From Legionella lansingensis (GTDB lineage Bacteria > Pseudomonadota > Gammaproteobacteria > Legionellales > Legionellaceae), in the NCBI RefSeq assembly GCF_900187355.1, contig NZ_LT906451.1, positions 1,364,501-1,428,500 on the forward strand: DNA of 64,000 nucleotides, in the 5' to 3' direction. The position numbers were made by a program, and so were the translations under genes. Under the pieces are notes generated by a model. That model was not told the origin of the DNA, did no database searches, and saw only the letters and a program-made list of their open reading frames with translations. This document shows, piece after piece, positions 37,794 through 47,939 of the stretch (within the stretch, counting starts at the first letter, position 1; the number at the start of each line of letters is the position of its first letter).

Positions 37794-38536
37794 TGATGAG
37801 TGAGAATCAACCACAATTAAAATACAAACGCATCCTGTTGAAATACAGTGGCGAAGCCTTGATGGGTAAAGTGCAGTTTGGCATTGACCCTTCAATTCTT
37901 GATCGTATGGCCAAAGAGGTCGCTGAGCTTATTAGCATGGGAGTGGAAGTTGGTATTGTCATCGGTGGTGGCAATTTGTTTCGTGGCAAGGCGTTATCGG
38001 AAGCAGGTCTTGGTCGCGTCACCGGCGATCATATGGGGATGCTTGCAACGGTAATGAATGCTCTTGCTCTGCGTGATGCTCTGGAGCGCATTGATTTGCC
38101 AGCACGTATTATGTCTGCTATTCCCATACTTGGAATTGTGGATCCTTATCATCGACGCAAGGCAATTACTCACTTGCGAAATGGGCATGTGGTGATCTTC
38201 GCTGCAGGTACTGGCAATCCCTTTTTTACTACCGACTCAGCGGCTTGTTTGCGCGCGATCGAAGTAGGCGCAGATGTTGTTTTGAAGGCCACCAAAGTAG
38301 ATGGAATTTACTCAGCAGACCCTATAAAGAATCCTCAGGCCATTCGTTATGATTATTTGACATATAAGCAAGTATTACGTGAAGGGTTGGAAGTAATGGA
38401 TTTAACAGCCATTTGTTTATGCCAGGATCACGGTATGCCTTTGCAGGTATTTGATATGGCAATTCCAAATGCGTTAAAGAAAATCGTTCTCGGTGAAAGG
38501 GTTGGAACCATAGTAGGAGCAAACCATGATCAATGA
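37793..38536 (+). CDS. pyrH: UMP kinase
   Basis: A 247-residue bacterial UMP kinase of the amino acid kinase fold: [11 protein letters not shown] at the N-terminus, [12 protein letters not shown], and [20 protein letters not shown]. It phosphorylates UMP to UDP and is allosterically controlled by GTP and UTP. Starts at an ATGATG overlapping the tsf stop. Confidence 0.96.
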   Translation: MMSENQPQLKYKRILLKYSGEALMGKVQFGIDPSILDRMAKEVAELISMGVEVGIVIGGGNLFRGKALSEAGLGRVTGDHMGMLATVMNALALRDALERIDLPARIMSAIPILGIVDPYHRRKAITHLRNGHVVIFAAGTGNPFFTTDSAACLRAIEVGADVVLKATKVDGIYSADPIKNPQAIRYDYLTYKQVLREGLEVMDLTAICLCQDHGMPLQVFDMAIPNALKKIVLGERVGTIVGANHDQ

Positions 38537-39083
38537 TATTAAGCAGGATGCTGAAAAGCGGATGAAAAAATCGATTGATACTTTGCGCAATGAGCTAACA
38601 AAAATTCGTACGGGTAGGGCTAATGTCAGTTTGTTGGATCATGTCCATGTTGATTACTACGGAAACCCGACACCTTTGAATCAGGTGGCCAATGTAATCG
38701 TCAGTGATTCTCGCACGTTGCTGGTAACACCTTGGGAAAAATCAATGGTGGCGGCAGTTGAGAAAGCCATCTTAACGTCTGATTTAGGGTTAAATCCTGC
38801 CACCGCTGGTAATGCTATCCGCGTCCCAATGCCTCCTTTAACCGAAGAGCGGCGTAAAGAGATGATCAGGGTTGTACGCAATGAAGGTGAGCAAGGACGA
38901 GTAGCGATTCGTAATGTTCGCCGTGATGCTAACAATCACTTGAAAGAATTAGTTAAATCTAAGGAGATCTCGGAAGATGACGAGCGTCGTGCCATGGAGG
39001 TTGTCCAAAAATTAACAGATAAATACATCGCTGAAGTAGATGCGATGTTACATGAGAAAGAAAAAGATCTCATGGAAATTTGA
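38526..39083 (+). CDS. frr: Ribosome recycling factor
   Basis: A 185-residue RRF with the [19 protein letters not shown] motif, [14 protein letters not shown] and [19 protein letters not shown]. With EF-G it splits post-termination ribosomes. It overlaps pyrH by 11 bp and ends the operon. Confidence 0.97.
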   Translation: MINDIKQDAEKRMKKSIDTLRNELTKIRTGRANVSLLDHVHVDYYGNPTPLNQVANVIVSDSRTLLVTPWEKSMVAAVEKAILTSDLGLNPATAGNAIRVPMPPLTEERRKEMIRVVRNEGEQGRVAIRNVRRDANNHLKELVKSKEISEDDERRAMEVVQKLTDKYIAEVDAMLHEKEKDLMEI

Positions 39084-39097
39084 TTGCGGTTCCTATT

Positions 39098-39128
39098 CCC
39101 TCTCCACCGCGCGTAGCGTGATGGAGAG
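39098..39128. terminator. Hairpin between convergent frr and speE-like genes
   Basis: CCTCTCCA (39098-39105) pairs with TGGAGAGG (39121-39128), with further CGC/GCG pairing inside the loop. No good T-tract follows on either strand, so it may be a Rho-assisted terminator or a REP-type palindrome. Confidence 0.45.
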
Positions 39129-39135
39129 GAGTGAG

Positions 39136-39867
39136 TCACCTCACCTCACCCACACATCCCCATTTGCTATCCCAAAAAACTTGCTTAAGTTTTTTATGAT
39201 CGTTTAGTTTATCCACTAGATTGGCTACAGATTCATTTTTCGATGCAAAAACAATAATGTTAGCTGATTTTCGCACCGGTACAGCCAATGTAGCGTTTAC
39301 GAAACTCTTTCTGATTAATTGGAATAATTCCCATTGTTCATTGCGGTTTGCCAAGTTAACGGCGAGTATGCCTTCGGGTGACAAGATCCTTTTGCAATTG
39401 TCAAAAAAACACTCGGTATTACAATGTTCCGGGAAGCTATCCCCACTAAACAGATCCACTAATACATGCTCAAACTGTCTGTCAGATTGTTCCACAAAGA
39501 GGTTGGCATCCTGGTGAATGATTTCGATGTGCGATAAACGATCCAGCATGAAAAAACGCTTGGCGATGTTAATGACATCGATATCATGTTCAACAATGGT
39601 AAGCTTAAGGTTATTTTTATATGGGGACAATGCGTGAGCGGCGCCACCCCCACCTAACCCTAACATACAACAGGTTGAAGGTTTGATGCGTACGAAGACA
39701 GTGAGGGGTTTAATATAATAAAGTCCAGGCCAATGAGGATAATATCTATTTATGAGCGTTTGCAATGCACTGCTGTTAAATTTTAACCAGCGAAATAAAA
39801 AATTCTGGTAAACCTGAGCTCCACAAGGGGATTGATAAATGCATCTCCCACAGAATGTTTTCCACAT
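39136..39867 (-). CDS. Spermidine synthase-like methyltransferase-fold protein
   Basis: A 243-residue protein with the class I fold motif MLGLGGGGAAHALSPYK, acidic loop TIVEHDIDVINIAKRFF and VLVDLFSGDSFPEH in place of the catalytic YDVIIVD of SpeE. It is shorter than true spermidine synthases (about 285), lacking part of the N-terminal beta domain. It is last in the arginine-degradation operon, 2 bp after astB. A polyamine role is possible but the altered active-site segment makes it uncertain. Confidence 0.7.
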   Translation of the reverse strand: MWKTFCGRCIYQSPCGAQVYQNFLFRWLKFNSSALQTLINRYYPHWPGLYYIKPLTVFVRIKPSTCCMLGLGGGGAAHALSPYKNNLKLTIVEHDIDVINIAKRFFMLDRLSHIEIIHQDANLFVEQSDRQFEHVLVDLFSGDSFPEHCNTECFFDNCKRILSPEGILAVNLANRNEQWELFQLIRKSFVNATLAVPVRKSANIIVFASKNESVANLVDKLNDHKKLKQVFWDSKWGCVGEVR

Positions 39868-39869
39868 AA

Positions 39870-41234
39870 TTAGTTGTTTATCTCACGCTGGAAAGGGTAA
39901 ATAGACCCGAGTTTTAGGATATTGCTCAGTTCATCCAGAGCGGTAAAACACTCATCAATAAACAAGGGATCGCCTAATTCAGTGGCGTGTAGTTGCGAGC
40001 GATAGTGACGATTGATCCAAGCTTCGAGCGTGGCTAATAATTCTTCATTGATTAGAATCCCTTGATGCATTGCTGCGAGTTCTTTTTCCCCCAAAGGCAC
40101 TCGCAAACGTAGACAGGCAGGGCCACCACCATTGCGCATACTTTGTTTAAGATCGAGGTAATGGACCTTTACAATAGGATTTGAACCATCAGCGATTAAA
40201 AGGTTAATTAACTCTTGTGCACGCTGACTTTGCTCGCATTCCTTAGGTGCAATTAACACCATCTGCTTTTTTTCATCTGTCCCAGGTAAGCTAAGTAGCT
40301 GAGAGTTAAAAAAATAAGTGCTCACTGCTTCTGCAACCGTTAATTGTTCAGCTTTAATTTCGATGATGTTGACTGAAAAATTCGCTTTAGCTTCAATTTC
40401 CTGCAAAACCTTTGCTTGTTCTAGCCAGGCCTCTTCATGAACCAATAAAACAGATTCATTTGCGACTCCAATCACATCATTGTGGAAAACGCCTTGATCA
40501 ATGGTTTGCGGCTTTTGACAAGCAAAGATGATTTTCTGTGGATTTAACAAATGTGCTCGTGCAACAGCTTCAGACGCTTCAAGTGTTTGTCTTGCGGGAT
40601 ATTTAACAGGACCAGACTGACGAACGGTACTAAGCCCTCGCTTACCGTAAACAAATAAGCAAATAGCTGAGCTTCCATGGTGTTGACACAGCCTGTTGTG
40701 ATTAGCAGCTCCCTCGTCACCGGTCATCGTACTTTTGGGCAGTACGGGGTGATGTTGGAAATAACGAGGATCCGCAAAAATACGTTGTAATAAATGGCTG
40801 GAGAAAGCTGCTTCTTGATGCCGATGTAAATTACTAATCAAATTGGCCGCAGTGAAATGCACACGTCCATCCTCAGTATCTAGGCTTGAGGACACGGTGG
40901 CAGCATTTGCTGCCCACATGCTTGAGGCTGAATAGCAGGCGCTAAGAAGTTCTGGAGCATCGTACAGTGCTTTTGTAACTTGCTGAGCAGGAGGGCCGGT
41001 GAAACCCAATTGATAAAGCAAATGCAAATTTGGCCGTTGGTGAGGTGGGAGAAGTGCCTGTTTTAAGCCCATTTCATAGAGTAAACGCATTTTAGCGAGG
41101 CCCTGCAAAGCGGCGGCTTTGGGATTGGAGAAACTCAAAGCGTTATTGATTGATGCAAGATTACCCGCTGCTAATCCAGCATAATGATGAGTAGGGCCTA
41201 CAAGACCATCTAAATTGAGCTCAAAGGCTTGCAT
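39870..41234 (-). CDS. astB: N-succinylarginine dihydrolase
   Basis: A 454-residue enzyme of the pentein fold that hydrolyses N2-succinylarginine to succinylornithine, CO2 and ammonia. It begins [19 protein letters not shown] and carries the catalytic Cys in [13 protein letters not shown] near residue 370, both diagnostic of AstB. Second step of the arginine succinyltransferase pathway. Confidence 0.95.
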   Translation of the reverse strand: MQAFELNLDGLVGPTHHYAGLAAGNLASINNALSFSNPKAAALQGLAKMRLLYEMGLKQALLPPHQRPNLHLLYQLGFTGPPAQQVTKALYDAPELLSACYSASSMWAANAATVSSSLDTEDGRVHFTAANLISNLHRHQEAAFSSHLLQRIFADPRYFQHHPVLPKSTMTGDEGAANHNRLCQHHGSSAICLFVYGKRGLSTVRQSGPVKYPARQTLEASEAVARAHLLNPQKIIFACQKPQTIDQGVFHNDVIGVANESVLLVHEEAWLEQAKVLQEIEAKANFSVNIIEIKAEQLTVAEAVSTYFFNSQLLSLPGTDEKKQMVLIAPKECEQSQRAQELINLLIADGSNPIVKVHYLDLKQSMRNGGGPACLRLRVPLGEKELAAMHQGILINEELLATLEAWINRHYRSQLHATELGDPLFIDECFTALDELSNILKLGSIYPFQREINN

Positions 41235-41236
41235 AA

Positions 41237-42724
41237 TTATTCCAATTGAATACCAGGTAATAATTCATAGGGTATAGCTAAACTGTCCTGCTCTAAACTG
41301 GCAATTGGATAGGCGCAGTAATCCGCGGCAAAGTAGGCGCTTGGACGATGATTACCACTGCAACCGACCCCACCAAATGGAAGACTGCTTATAGCACCTG
41401 TTGTGGGTCTGTTCCAATTAATAAGTCCGGCTCGTACGGTGTTATAAAATTGTTCATATTTTTTCTCATCATCGCTTAGTAGTCCGGCTGCTAAGCCATA
41501 ACGAGTGTGATTAGCTTTCGCTAGCGCTTCATCAAAATTGTCAAATCGATAGATTTGAGTCAGTGGGGCAAAAATTTCTTCATCAGGTGGGTTATCAACG
41601 TTGGTCATATCAACCACCCCTGGCGAAAGGAATCCAGTGTTTTCCTCCAATAAAGACATTTCTAGGAGAGATTGTCCACCCATTTGAGTCAATTTTTTTT
41701 GCGCCCCTAAATGCTTGAGGGCATGGTCATGGCTGATGACTGGTCCCATGAAGGGTTCTGGTTTTTGAGTGAAGGCGCCAACGTTAATGTTTTTACAAGC
41801 TTGAATAAATTGTGATAAAAATTCATCTCCCGCTGCGTTATTGCCAACAAACACTCGGCGCGCACAAGTGCAACGCTGCCCCGAAGTCATCATCGTGGAT
41901 AAAAGCGTATGATAAACCGCTGCCTTCGTGTTTTTAACATTGTCGACAATGAGGGGGTTATTGCCTCCCATCTCAAGGGCTAAGATAACATCTGGTCTGC
42001 CAGCAAAATATTGGTGAATCGTTTTCCCCGCATGATAACTACCCGTGAAATAAAGCCCCTGAATATCAGAGTCTAAAAGCGCTTGCCCAGAGCGGACACC
42101 TCCCTGTATACAGTTAATGACCCCTTGGGGTAATCCGCTTTCATGCCAACATTGGATGATAAATTGCGCCACCGCTGGTGCTAATTCACTGGGTTTATAA
42201 ATAACTGTGTTGCCAGCCAGAAGAGCGGGAACAATGTGGCCATTGCTCAAATGAGCCGGAAAATTAAATGCGCCAAGAACGGCTACAACCCCGTGCGGTT
42301 TATAGCGAAGATGCGCATTAGCATCAGCGGTTTTGGAGTGTGTTTCATTGGTGCGTTCCTGATAGGCTTGAATGGATAAATTGACTTTAGCAATGACTGA
42401 ATTCACTTCTGTTTTAGCTTCCCATAAAGGTTTTCCGGTTTCTAATGCGATTAGATAAGCCAATTCTTGTTGTTTAGTCGTTACTTCCTTAGCAAAATTT
42501 TGTAGATAATGAACTCGTTTTGAGAACTCCAAAGAAGACCAGTAGGGGAGAGCAAGATGGGCTGCCTCACAAGCAGTAAACGCTTCTTCGTCTGTTGCTT
42601 GTGCACCTTGCCAAATAATGCTGCCATCGGCAGGGTTTATGGATTGCAAAGGCTTGCCTTCACCTTGCATCCAGCGTCCTCCGATGTAATGAATTGCTAA
42701 ATTATTTTGTGGATTTGCTATCAT
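41237..42724 (-). CDS. astD: Succinylglutamate-semialdehyde dehydrogenase
   Basis: A 495-residue aldehyde dehydrogenase oxidising N-succinylglutamate semialdehyde with NAD+. Active-site Glu lies in [11 protein letters not shown] and Cys in [12 protein letters not shown]. The start [15 protein letters not shown] and [23 protein letters not shown] are typical of AstD. Fourth step of the pathway. It overlaps astA by 23 bp. Confidence 0.94.
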   Translation of the reverse strand: MIANPQNNLAIHYIGGRWMQGEGKPLQSINPADGSIIWQGAQATDEEAFTACEAAHLALPYWSSLEFSKRVHYLQNFAKEVTTKQQELAYLIALETGKPLWEAKTEVNSVIAKVNLSIQAYQERTNETHSKTADANAHLRYKPHGVVAVLGAFNFPAHLSNGHIVPALLAGNTVIYKPSELAPAVAQFIIQCWHESGLPQGVINCIQGGVRSGQALLDSDIQGLYFTGSYHAGKTIHQYFAGRPDVILALEMGGNNPLIVDNVKNTKAAVYHTLLSTMMTSGQRCTCARRVFVGNNAAGDEFLSQFIQACKNINVGAFTQKPEPFMGPVISHDHALKHLGAQKKLTQMGGQSLLEMSLLEENTGFLSPGVVDMTNVDNPPDEEIFAPLTQIYRFDNFDEALAKANHTRYGLAAGLLSDDEKKYEQFYNTVRAGLINWNRPTTGAISSLPFGGVGCSGNHRPSAYFAADYCAYPIASLEQDSLAIPYELLPGIQLE

Positions 42725-43775
42725 GCTTTGGCTCGCTAAAAATAGTTGGTTCCTCGATTTGTGCAGGAGCTAAACGTAAACAATCTCCGCGTTTAACTTG
42801 TAATAGCTCAGCGGTTTTTTTACTGATGATGCAAGACGCGTGTTGTTCGTTTAAGATGGCTTGACTAATTGTTGCCCTGAAGTCAAGCTTAGTATTTGCT
42901 AACAATAATCGCTTAGCGCTAACCTCATCACTGAGATTTTTTACCGTTAAAACGCGACTCGCAACAATAGTACGAATTTGATTACAAGGCGCTTCAATGG
43001 TAGGTCCTGCATCAAAGATGTCGACATAGGAATTATAGCGAAAGCCTTCCCGTAGAAGGATGTTCATCGCAGGAACAGTAGATTGATGAGGCTTACCAAT
43101 AACGGCTTGAGCTTCCGGAGAAAGCAATTTAACGTAAATGGAATTGCGTGGCATCAAATCAGCAATGAATTGCTTGTTCGTGGAGGCTGTTAACTGATCG
43201 GCTTCACTAAAAGGCATATGAAAAAAATGCCTCCCTACATTATCCCAGAAGGGCGAATGCCCCCATTCATCAGAGATACCGCGCATCTCTGCAATAATAA
43301 TGGGCGCAAAGCGATTGGGGTAATGGGCTATGAATAAAAAACGGGCCCGTGAAAGTAATAAACCATTGCTATTATGTCGGTAAGCAGGTTCTAAAAAAAG
43401 AGTACAGATTTCGCTTCGACCTTGGTTGTCATTCACTAAGTTTAACACTTCATAATCGCTACGAATATTTAATGAGTGGCATATACGCGTGCGTTTGGAG
43501 AGTTTATAAGAATAAAAAGGCAAATCGTGTCCTATCGCAGACTCAATCCCTGAGATCCCAACAACTTCCCCTGTAGAAGGATCCTCCAGCACAAACATGT
43601 AATATTCACTGACAGGATGGTTGACGACTTTTTTAAAAGAGTCACAGGCCCACTTAAGCCGCTTCTGAAGAAGCTTTTTGTCTTTAGGAAGCGTTGTCAT
43701 CCCAATTCCAGAATGCTCAGCCAGTTGAAAAATGGCATCAAGGTCAGATTCGCGAACAGTGCGAAATAGCATCAT
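42702..43775 (-). CDS. astA: Arginine N-succinyltransferase
   Basis: A 357-residue GNAT-fold enzyme, first step of the pathway. Diagnostic stretches are [50 protein letters not shown] and [10 protein letters not shown]. Overlaps the upstream M20 peptidase gene by 4 bp and astD by 23 bp. Confidence 0.95.
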   Translation of the reverse strand: MMLFRTVRESDLDAIFQLAEHSGIGMTTLPKDKKLLQKRLKWACDSFKKVVNHPVSEYYMFVLEDPSTGEVVGISGIESAIGHDLPFYSYKLSKRTRICHSLNIRSDYEVLNLVNDNQGRSEICTLFLEPAYRHNSNGLLLSRARFLFIAHYPNRFAPIIIAEMRGISDEWGHSPFWDNVGRHFFHMPFSEADQLTASTNKQFIADLMPRNSIYVKLLSPEAQAVIGKPHQSTVPAMNILLREGFRYNSYVDIFDAGPTIEAPCNQIRTIVASRVLTVKNLSDEVSAKRLLLANTKLDFRATISQAILNEQHASCIISKKTAELLQVKRGDCLRLAPAQIEEPTIFSEPKHDSKSTK

Positions 43776-44995
43776 TTCTGTAATTCCTCAAGCCCGCCTT
43801 GAGCTAAATCAAACAGTAATAAAGCGCTAAGCGCTGTGCGCTCAACGAGACTGTTAAGCAAAATAAATTCCTCACTACTATGCACTCTCCCGCCGCGAAC
43901 GCCTAACGTGTCGATGACAGCCAATCCATGTTGGGCGAGATTGTTACCATCGCAGCAACCACCGGTATTTCGCCAATCAAGATTTAAACCAAGTTGACGC
44001 CCGATCGCTTGTATTCGAGAAAATAAACGCTCCGTAGCGGGACAAATTTTTTTCACTGGACGATGAAAAGAGCCATGAAGGCTTAGTGAATAGCCAGGAC
44101 GCTCCAATTTATGGATAATGTTATGAATTTGATCTCTTACCCAAAATTCATCCTCCGTTTGGCTAATACGGACATCCATTTTGGCCACCGCTTTATCTGG
44201 AACCACATTCAATGCAGTCCCCCCAGCGATTTTACCTACGTTGATGGTTACCCCCTCTTTTAGTCCATTAAGTGCATGGATAGCCGTTATCGCTTCTGCC
44301 AAATAGCAAATCGCATTACGTCCCTCATAAAAGGAGCGGCCTGCATGAGCCGTTTTGCCGGTGGCCACTAATGTCAGTTTGGCGCTACCACTACGATTTT
44401 TAGCAAAAGCTCCTTCGGCATCAGCGGCTGGTTCATAAACCAAGGCGGCTTGATAATCACGAGCAATTTCATCATATAAGGCACTGGATACGAGAGAACC
44501 AGTTTCTTCATCAGCATTAATAACGACATCCCAACCTAATGTCGAAGCAAGGGGTGATTCCTCAAATACACTAAGCGCATGTAAGATGACAATTAATCCT
44601 CCTTTCATATCAGTGACACCGGGGCCATTTATAGTATTTTCATTAACATACATGAGCTTTTGAAAGGGATGATTTGCTCCATATACAGTATCCATGTGAC
44701 CAGCTAAAAGAACACGACGCTTAAGTTCGGGACGTTTACGAATAAAAAGAGCATCTCCACATTGTTGAATGGACGCTTCGCCTACCATATTCATGGTAGT
44801 GATGGCTGGAAATTGTCGGGTATGTATTTGATCTGCAAGGGGGGTAAAGGCTGTTTTTAAGGTTTTAAGCATAATAGCCAAACCTTGTAAATTTTCTGTT
44901 CCGGAATTAATTTCACAAAATCGATGTAATTGCTCTACCATGCTTGGCTTGCGGGCATCAAGGTAGGGTAACAAATCCTTTCTAACTTGGTCCAT
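43772..44995 (-). CDS. M20 family zinc peptidase/deacylase (CPG2/ArgE-like)
   Basis: A 407-residue dizinc hydrolase. Ligands appear in the usual order: LLAGHMDTVYG, GVTDMKGG, NADEETGS (base and ligand Glu), VYEPAADAEG and a final His in GGRVHSSEEF. It resembles glutamate carboxypeptidase (CPG2) and ArgE/DapE deacylases. It is first in the ast operon, while astC and astE are not present here. It could replace AstE as succinylglutamate desuccinylase, since DapE shows that M20 enzymes can remove succinyl groups; this is inference. Confidence 0.85.
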   Translation of the reverse strand: MDQVRKDLLPYLDARKPSMVEQLHRFCEINSGTENLQGLAIMLKTLKTAFTPLADQIHTRQFPAITTMNMVGEASIQQCGDALFIRKRPELKRRVLLAGHMDTVYGANHPFQKLMYVNENTINGPGVTDMKGGLIVILHALSVFEESPLASTLGWDVVINADEETGSLVSSALYDEIARDYQAALVYEPAADAEGAFAKNRSGSAKLTLVATGKTAHAGRSFYEGRNAICYLAEAITAIHALNGLKEGVTINVGKIAGGTALNVVPDKAVAKMDVRISQTEDEFWVRDQIHNIIHKLERPGYSLSLHGSFHRPVKKICPATERLFSRIQAIGRQLGLNLDWRNTGGCCDGNNLAQHGLAVIDTLGVRGGRVHSSEEFILLNSLVERTALSALLLFDLAQGGLEELQK

Positions 44996-45059
44996 TTTGA
45001 AACTCGACGTACAAAGCTTATGACATTAACGTAAAAATTACACCTTCGCAACCTGCCAG

Positions 45060-45527
45060 TTACTTTAACGATAAATGAAAATCTTTGGGGTTATCCGTTG
45101 GTGCATATCCTTTACGATAAGAAAATGATTCACAGATATGTGACAGAATAATCCATGGCTTATCATCCGCTTTCTTAATTAGAATCCACGTGTGAGTAAG
45201 ATCAGCTATGAGTTGTTGACTATAAGCTGCTGGAGATTGCCATGTTCGAGCATACCAGACACCTTGCGTTTCAATGGAAATTTTGTTGAATTCCAGGTGG
45301 CTTTTCTGACGTAGGCAATCAAATTTTTGATCAAAAAATATCAATTTACCTAGTTGATGATCAGCAAGACCAGCAATCCCCTTAAAAACGATATCACTAC
45401 CGCGCAAACGAATCTCAAAATTCTCTGTATCGATAATGTTGACGAAAGCTGATATCGGCGCCCGGGAAGCATTTAAGTGATTAAAATGCTCTATAATTTT
45501 AAACGCTTCATCTTCCTGATTTATCAT
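45060..45527 (-). CDS. NTF2/SnoaL-like small protein
   Basis: A 155-residue protein (MINQEDEAFKIIEHFNHLNA) with a cone-like alpha/beta pattern and a conserved Trp-rich strand THTWILIKKADDKPWIILSH, resembling SnoaL/NTF2-like ketosteroid isomerase folds. The ATG at 45527 has GAGG upstream; a GTG four codons before is the alternative. No catalytic residues recognised. Monocistronic between the ast operon and the SidP-like gene. Confidence 0.55.
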   Translation of the reverse strand: MINQEDEAFKIIEHFNHLNASRAPISAFVNIIDTENFEIRLRGSDIVFKGIAGLADHQLGKLIFFDQKFDCLRQKSHLEFNKISIETQGVWYARTWQSPAAYSQQLIADLTHTWILIKKADDKPWIILSHICESFSYRKGYAPTDNPKDFHLSLK

Positions 45528-45568
45528 CTTAATCCTCACAAAATCTTAAAAAACTTACCAGAGACTAG

Positions 45569-45637
45569 CTTACGTAGCCGGGTGAAGGTCCGTAGACCGA
45601 AACCCGGGTTTCACTTCGTTTCACCCAGCTACGCAAG
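45569..45637. repeat. Complex palindromic repeat (GTAGC...GGGTGAA type)
   Basis: Eighteen-base arms at 45569-45586 and 45620-45637 (CTTACGTAGCCGGGTGAA and, inverted, CTTGCGTAGCTGGGTGAA) differ at two positions. Inside are hairpin GGTC-CGTA-GACC and the perfect palindrome GAAACCCGGGTTTC. This repeat type recurs in many gammaproteobacterial genomes; pieces occur near 35279 and 55928 here. Confidence 0.75.
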
Positions 45638-45671
45638 TTAATTCACTCCAATTAAGCGATGGGCTAATGAA

Positions 45672-47831
45672 CTATTGGACTTTTATGGCTTGGGCATCGG
45701 GGTTTTCAAAAAGGCTTCTTTCTTCTTCGATGGGATTTTCATCTTTAAGATGCTGAAGCTCGTCTTTCACCTGCTTCATATTTCCTACTATTTGCGCTCG
45801 ATGTTCGGCATCTTGGCCAGCTTTTAATGTTGCCAAGCCAGAGTGAAGCAAGTTTTTTACATGCCCGATTGTGGCGGCAAAAAGAACAGCCCCTGCGAGA
45901 GTCTTCATGAGTCCTGCAACGATATGCAAGGAAGGGTACTTGATACGAAGCTTATCTGCAAGTTCACTATACATTTTAGCTTTGTTTACATCACCAAGAG
46001 CAACAGCTGGTGTGAGAGCTACTGCTCCTAATAACGCTCGTTTCCCGCTTACTCCAAGATTTTTTTGCTGTTCTATTTGATTTAATATCTCTAAACCTTT
46101 TAGGATGTTAGGATTATGAGGATCCTTCTTCTGTGCTGCCTCCAATACATCTCTACTTTGTTTTATTTTTCGATCCAATAAATCGGCTACACGAGCATGT
46201 GGACAATTAAGATCTCGCCACTCAATCAACCAAGACCTTTTCTCATCCTCTATAAGCGTGTCATAATTAGCATTGACATAAGCATCAACGGCATTCCAGA
46301 TGACTTTCAAATGATGGTTTATGCCACGTCCTTTTACCATAGTAGGAGCTGCATGTAATGTACGTTCGAATTCTTCTCTTGATAGTGGATGCTTGGTTTT
46401 AAAGGATTTCATTAGATTGTAAAAAGCTGAGGAAACACCCCCCCGATCAATAGCATCTTTACAGGAAAAGTTCATGCTCTCAGGTTTTAGTGTTTGAATA
46501 ATGTGGTTTGTTAATTCAAATTTAATGAAGTGGAACCAAACGGCCTGCCGTTCAGCACTAGTTAATGTGTTTTTACCATCAAGACCTAGTTTCTTAAAAC
46601 TTTTATTCAATAACTTTGTGAGCTTCTCTTTCTGCGCTTCAGCCGTGTAATCTCCTGATTCATTTTTAAATAGAAGCGCGCGGACTCTAGGACTAATATG
46701 AAAATCTTTGATTTTACTTTTCGGTGCAGGATCTGTGCTTTCGCTGGCAATGTTAAGGAATTCATTAAAAACGTCCTCGCGATCATGTTTGTCGTTGATC
46801 TTTTGATAATCATGTTTATCCATTAAACCTTTATCAGCTGGTAAAGTAATGACAGCGATATTTTTATGAGTGTCTCCTAATCTATGTAGGGCTTCAGTTA
46901 GGTTACGTTCCTTCTTCCCCGGGATATCCAATAAATCATCTCTGTCAAAGCCAAGAACATTAAAGTAAATGTGTGATATTTTTTCTTTGTCCTCTGCTCG
47001 TTCTTCTTTGACTTTCAGAAATCGTTCAAACAATGGACTGTGGCGTGGATCACCGTTATGGCGTTGTCCTTGGGTTCCAAAGCGATATTCTTTGGGGTAT
47101 ACGTTCTTTTTATCCTCCTTGGTGTGTTCAAGCTTGGTGTATTCAAAATGACGTACCGTAGCTATGCTTGTATCGTGCTGTGGTTTAAAATTACCAGACA
47201 GTGTTGATACGGTGGCACCATATAGACTTCCAGCTTCGGCGGGGGATTGAGCATTCTTATTTATTTTATCCCCTTCATCTTTTACCCACTCTGTAATCCC
47301 CTGTTCTATTTCTTGGCTTGCGGGGGTATGTTCCAAAGGAATATGTTGAATGACTTTAAAGGTTTCTTCGAGATTTGAATTGTCATTGTCATAAATGGAA
47401 AAAATAAAATCATCCAGGGCTGTTATTTTTTCATGTATTGTTTCGGGAGTGATAATCTTTTTATATTGGCGCATAAATGATGCACCTGCAATTTCTTCCA
47501 TGCCTTTCTCATGTAGTTTTAATTGCTCCCATCTTGCATGATTAAGACTATCATCCTTGAGTTGGGCTTTTAATCTTTCTCTGCGATCATCATAGATTTT
47601 TTTAATATTGCCTTCTACTTCAGTAAAAAATTGTTTATAAACATCGGCATAGGGAAAACGCTCATTGTATTCAGAATGGCTTTGTACAGCCTCAAGGCGT
47701 TGTTTTAAGCTATCTGAAAATTCTTCCATGACATAAGGAGTCAGTGATAGCTTTTTTAAGTATCGGTAACAATTTCGATTGTGTAGACTATCGCTAGTCA
47801 TTCTCATTACATCAGTAGTACGGCTAGACAT
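45672..47831 (-). CDS. CX5R phosphoinositide phosphatase-like effector, SidP-like
   Basis: A 719-residue protein with no signal peptide. The motif CKDAIDRGG gives Cys457 and Arg463, a CX5R phosphatase P-loop in the context SCKDAIDRGGVSSAFYNLM. Legionella phosphoinositide phosphatases SidF and SidP use CX5R loops. I judge SidP, a PI(3)P/PI(3,5)P2 phosphatase, the closest by size, C-terminal placement of the loop and the neighbouring genes. A C-terminal hydrophobic segment (residues about 650-670, GAVLFAATIGHV) may bind membrane. The N-terminal half is Lys/Glu-rich. Identity with SidP is from memory and untested. Confidence 0.7.
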   Translation of the reverse strand: MSSRTTDVMRMTSDSLHNRNCYRYLKKLSLTPYVMEEFSDSLKQRLEAVQSHSEYNERFPYADVYKQFFTEVEGNIKKIYDDRRERLKAQLKDDSLNHARWEQLKLHEKGMEEIAGASFMRQYKKIITPETIHEKITALDDFIFSIYDNDNSNLEETFKVIQHIPLEHTPASQEIEQGITEWVKDEGDKINKNAQSPAEAGSLYGATVSTLSGNFKPQHDTSIATVRHFEYTKLEHTKEDKKNVYPKEYRFGTQGQRHNGDPRHSPLFERFLKVKEERAEDKEKISHIYFNVLGFDRDDLLDIPGKKERNLTEALHRLGDTHKNIAVITLPADKGLMDKHDYQKINDKHDREDVFNEFLNIASESTDPAPKSKIKDFHISPRVRALLFKNESGDYTAEAQKEKLTKLLNKSFKKLGLDGKNTLTSAERQAVWFHFIKFELTNHIIQTLKPESMNFSCKDAIDRGGVSSAFYNLMKSFKTKHPLSREEFERTLHAAPTMVKGRGINHHLKVIWNAVDAYVNANYDTLIEDEKRSWLIEWRDLNCPHARVADLLDRKIKQSRDVLEAAQKKDPHNPNILKGLEILNQIEQQKNLGVSGKRALLGAVALTPAVALGDVNKAKMYSELADKLRIKYPSLHIVAGLMKTLAGAVLFAATIGHVKNLLHSGLATLKAGQDAEHRAQIVGNMKQVKDELQHLKDENPIEEERSLFENPDAQAIKVQ

Positions 47832-47939
47832 TTCGATCGCTTCCTGTTTGTTTACCTATCTACTTATTTTAGTATTTAATTATTAACAAATTATGATATA
47901 AGCCTTAATTTGCGCTAAAAATAAGGGTTGATAAACTCA

